Below the pieces are notes generated by a model. It did no database searches and had not been told where the DNA came from. It was given only the letters and a program-made list of their open reading frames with translations. Shown here in pieces: positions 61,722-64,000 of a stretch of DNA of 64,000 nucleotides (positions within the stretch are counted from its first letter, which is position 1; every line of letters begins with the position of its first letter). This DNA comes from Arcobacter sp. CECT 8986 (GTDB lineage: Bacteria > Campylobacterota > Campylobacteria > Campylobacterales > Arcobacteraceae), in the NCBI RefSeq assembly GCF_004116725.1, contig NZ_PDKG01000001.1, positions 434,001 to 498,000 of the forward strand, written 5' to 3'. The position numbers and the translations under genes were made by a program.

Positions 61722-62990
61722 CTAAGATTTTATTGTTTTTTTTAATTGTGCTCTTATTTCATCCATTCCCATATAAAACTCCTTCATCATTACTACACTT
61801 AAATATTGTCCAAAAGGTGTAGGAATAATCTCACTTTTTGTAATATTAATTGCATCAATAAATTTCAACAATGACAACTCAAGATTTAGACTTTTTTCAA
61901 TTGATACATTAAACTTATTATTAAATTTCTCAATATCAACTTTTCCATTAAATAAATGTACTAAAAATTGATACTGCAAATATTTTTTTAGTCTAAATTT
62001 TTTAGAATGTGCAATTATTGTATTTGATTGATTTTTTAGTAAATTAGCATACTCATTCAAATCATATGCATTTACAAATAGTTGTCTATTTATATGAGTA
62101 AATGCACCACTTCCCACACCAATATACTCATTATTTTCAGCAATATATTCATCTTTTAGATTAAATCTATTTTTTGAAAATGCCCACGCATTATTTTGAT
62201 AAAAAGTTGACATTTCATTTTTTATTAATAGATATAATTGATACTCACGACTATTTTTCAATAGTTTAAATTGTGAAAAAATATCTATATTTCTTAGTTT
62301 TGATTTCATCAAAGGATAAGTTATTATCTGTTTTGCACCTAAATTTTTAGCTATTTTCAAATCATTTAATAACATCTCTTCTGTTTGTGTTGGAAAATTA
62401 AAAATCAAATCTAAACTAGTAGTAGGGAAAACATCTACAACTTTTGAAATTTTATTTTGAAGTTGAGAAGATGAACCATATTTTTCAAATCTTGAAGTCT
62501 TTTTTAATATCTCATTATCAAATGTTTGAACACCAATTGATAATCTATTTATCAAACCATTGAAGTTTTTTAATATATCTACATTAATATGATTTGGTGT
62601 AGTTTCACAAGATACCTCTTTTATATCAAAAAGCATTTTTGCATACTCTATTGTATTTAGTAACTCAACTTCATCAATTAGTGGTGTTCCTCCACCAATA
62701 TATAAAGTATCAAAGTTAAAACCTTTCTCTTTTAACTTTAATAATTCAATTCTTAAATTTTTAAAATAAGCACTACAATCATCTTTTTTATACTTAAATT
62801 TATGAAAAGTACAAAAACTGCAAAACTCTTCACAAAATGGAATATGCATATATAAAAAATATTTTTTATTTCTATCAAATTCATATGTTATCTCTTTGTT
62901 TGCATACTCCAAAGTCATACACTCATTCATAGAGTTTTGTATCAATTTAGAAGAGGTATAAAAACTTAATAACTGCATTGATTTATTCAT
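61722..62990 (-). CDS. HemW/HemN-like radical SAM protein
   Basis: 422 residues. Radical SAM cluster motif HIPFCEEFCSFCTF (C53, C57, C60), LYIGGGTPLI, LSIGVQTFDNEILKKTSRF, DLIFNFPTQTEEML, GVGSGAFTHINR, the order of HemN/HemW/HutW proteins. HemN oxidises coproporphyrinogen; HemW is a heme chaperone; HutW/ChuW open the heme ring. The first Cys spacing is CxxxCxxC. In an operon with a cytochrome c synthetase, a heme-handling role is likely; which of the three is not decidable. It precedes the Sel1 genes. Confidence 0.85.
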   Translation of the reverse strand: MNKSMQLLSFYTSSKLIQNSMNECMTLEYANKEITYEFDRNKKYFLYMHIPFCEEFCSFCTFHKFKYKKDDCSAYFKNLRIELLKLKEKGFNFDTLYIGGGTPLIDEVELLNTIEYAKMLFDIKEVSCETTPNHINVDILKNFNGLINRLSIGVQTFDNEILKKTSRFEKYGSSSQLQNKISKVVDVFPTTSLDLIFNFPTQTEEMLLNDLKIAKNLGAKQIITYPLMKSKLRNIDIFSQFKLLKNSREYQLYLLIKNEMSTFYQNNAWAFSKNRFNLKDEYIAENNEYIGVGSGAFTHINRQLFVNAYDLNEYANLLKNQSNTIIAHSKKFRLKKYLQYQFLVHLFNGKVDIEKFNNKFNVSIEKSLNLELSLLKFIDAINITKSEIIPTPFGQYLSVVMMKEFYMGMDEIRAQLKKTIKS

Positions 62991-63000
62991 AATATCTTCT

Positions 63001-64000
63001 TTATTTTATAACTTTTACATCTTTTTTAAAAAATGCACATACAATTACAACAAGAACTATAACAATTACATAATATACAAAAGTTGGCACGGGAACTTTA
63101 TCTCCTGATGCATAAGAGTGCATTCCTGATAGATAAAAATTTACTCCAAAATATGTCATAATTATTGAAGAAAATGCAACAACTGATGAAACTAGAAATA
63201 TATAAATACTATTCATTTTAGGAATAAATCTTAAATGTAATACAATCGTATAAACAACAATTGAGATAAAAGACCATGTCTCTTTAGGGTCCCAACCCCA
63301 ATATCGTCCCCAACTCTCATTTGCCCAAACTCCACCAACAAAATTTCCTACTGTTAAAAGTGAAATTCCTATAATCAAACTCATTTCTGTAATTGCTGCT
63401 AATTGTCTTATTTGTTGATTTATATCTTCTTCATTATTTTTTGATTTAAATATCATCAAAATTAAAGCAAGAAATGCCAAAATTGCACCAAAACCTAAAA
63501 AACCATAACTTGCAGTGATTACAGATACATGTATACTTAGCCAATAAGATTTTAAAACAGGAACCAAAGGTGTAATTTGTGGACTAATAAAATTTAGATG
63601 TGCAACTAACATAATAATTGCACCTAAAATTGAAGATGAAGCTAAAGATAACAAAGATTTACGAAATATAACTAAACCTGCTAAAATTGATGACCATCCA
63701 ACATAAACTAAAGATTCATAAGTATCACTCCAAGGTGCATGACCTGAAACATACCATCTCATCGCTAATCCCAAAGTATGAAAAACAAAACCTAAAAATA
63801 ATAAAAGAAAAAATACTTTTTTGATGTTTGGAAAATCTTTTTTTGAAAAAATTGATACTATTGCAAAAAGTAAAGCTACAAAACCAACTAAAAAGTAAAA
63901 TCCCATCAAGTTTGGAAATATTTTTAATTTATTAGATAATAATTCTACTTTTGTTTGATAAGTTGAAGGTAATATATCTGAATCAATCTCTCTTTGATTT
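63001..64000 (-). CDS. ccsBA: Cytochrome c synthetase CcsBA (C-terminal CcsA part), cut by window edge
   Basis: The reading frame is open from the stop at 63001 to the right edge; the first 30 visible codons (NQREIDSDILPSTYQTKVELLSNKLKIFPN...) precede the hydrophobic MGFYFLVGFVALLF, so the protein begins outside the window. The tryptophan-rich WWD heme-binding motif GRYWGWDPKETWSF is present, with H residues flanking it. In Campylobacterota the ResB and CcsA halves are fused; the preceding N-terminal part is expected to be the ResB half. It exports heme and attaches it to apocytochrome c. First gene in the visible part of the operon. Confidence 0.9.
   Translation of the reverse strand, partial: NQREIDSDILPSTYQTKVELLSNKLKIFPNLMGFYFLVGFVALLFAIVSIFSKKDFPNIKKVFFLLLFLGFVFHTLGLAMRWYVSGHAPWSDTYESLVYVGWSSILAGLVIFRKSLLSLASSSILGAIIMLVAHLNFISPQITPLVPVLKSYWLSIHVSVITASYGFLGFGAILAFLALILMIFKSKNNEEDINQQIRQLAAITEMSLIIGISLLTVGNFVGGVWANESWGRYWGWDPKETWSFISIVVYTIVLHLRFIPKMNSIYIFLVSSVVAFSSIIMTYFGVNFYLSGMHSYASGDKVPVPTFVYYVIVIVLVVIVCAFFKKDVKVIK

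Noticed and set aside
63001-63909. A complete 302-residue CcsA starting at 63909
   Set aside because: That TTG/ATG is internal: the frame stays open for 30 more codons to the window edge, matching the fused CcsBA layout.

Overview
The window looks like chromosome from a Campylobacterota bacterium, most likely Arcobacter in the broad sense. The DNA is very AT-rich, with short intergenic gaps and many 1-8 nt gene overlaps. Many promoters show a clear TATAAT -10 box with little or no -35 box. Family content fits too: a fused CcsBA cytochrome c synthetase, cysteine-rich Sel1 (Hcp-like) proteins, and an LPS locus bounded by waaC/htrB at one end and waaF at the other, as in Campylobacter. The species call is an inference from gene content, not from a marker gene.

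Layout. 1-12.8 kb is a mixed metabolic and transport stretch: a purine permease (cut by the left edge), a DUF89 protein, an aminotransferase, a Rob-like AraC regulator, a PAS/HD-GYP signalling protein with a degenerate receiver domain, an ArsR-type repressor with its P1B metal ATPase, a TonB siderophore receptor behind a near-ideal Fur box, a YqhD-type alcohol dehydrogenase and a TauE/SafE permease. 12.8-13.2 kb carries three tRNA-Asn genes in tandem with a consensus TTGACA-17-TATAAT promoter. 13.2-22.5 kb is housekeeping on the minus strand: a radical SAM protein, hemE, yqhA-like, asd and gyrA (one apparent operon), a DUF465 protein, argJ, a K+ channel and rpmB.

22.5-43.8 kb is the LPS/surface-glycan locus. 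It holds heptose synthesis (gmhA), four GT9 heptosyltransferase-type enzymes (including waaC and waaF), five GT4/GT2 transferases, an O-antigen ligase, an LtaS/sulfatase-fold transferase, DgkA, a lipid A acyltransferase, a membrane-anchored glycosidase-like protein and five kinase-fold proteins, one fused to a thymidylate-kinase-like domain. Three genes run against the prevailing strand, suggesting modular reshuffling. ppx/gppA, a YfhL-type ferredoxin, an inositol-monophosphatase homologue and gltBD follow upstream.

50.6-54.1 kb holds a roughly 490-bp regulatory interval and a dctPQM TRAP transporter operon. A lone KAP P-loop NTPase gene (54.2-55.5 kb) follows. It is flanked on both sides by the same 25-bp terminator hairpin in direct orientation, which is what an insertion into a terminator would leave.

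55.5-64.0 kb is a tightly overlapped ten-gene minus-strand operon: fused CcsBA (running off the right edge), a HemW-like radical SAM protein, two Hcp-like Sel1 proteins, a double-NosL protein, a 61-residue membrane protein, an FtsX-type ABC permease, its ATPase, an unrecognised cysteine-bearing polytopic membrane protein, and a second NosL-like protein. I read it as a dedicated metal/heme maturation system for a periplasmic cytochrome. It is the strongest candidate here for an undescribed system. No CRISPR array, rRNA or insertion-sequence transposase was found.
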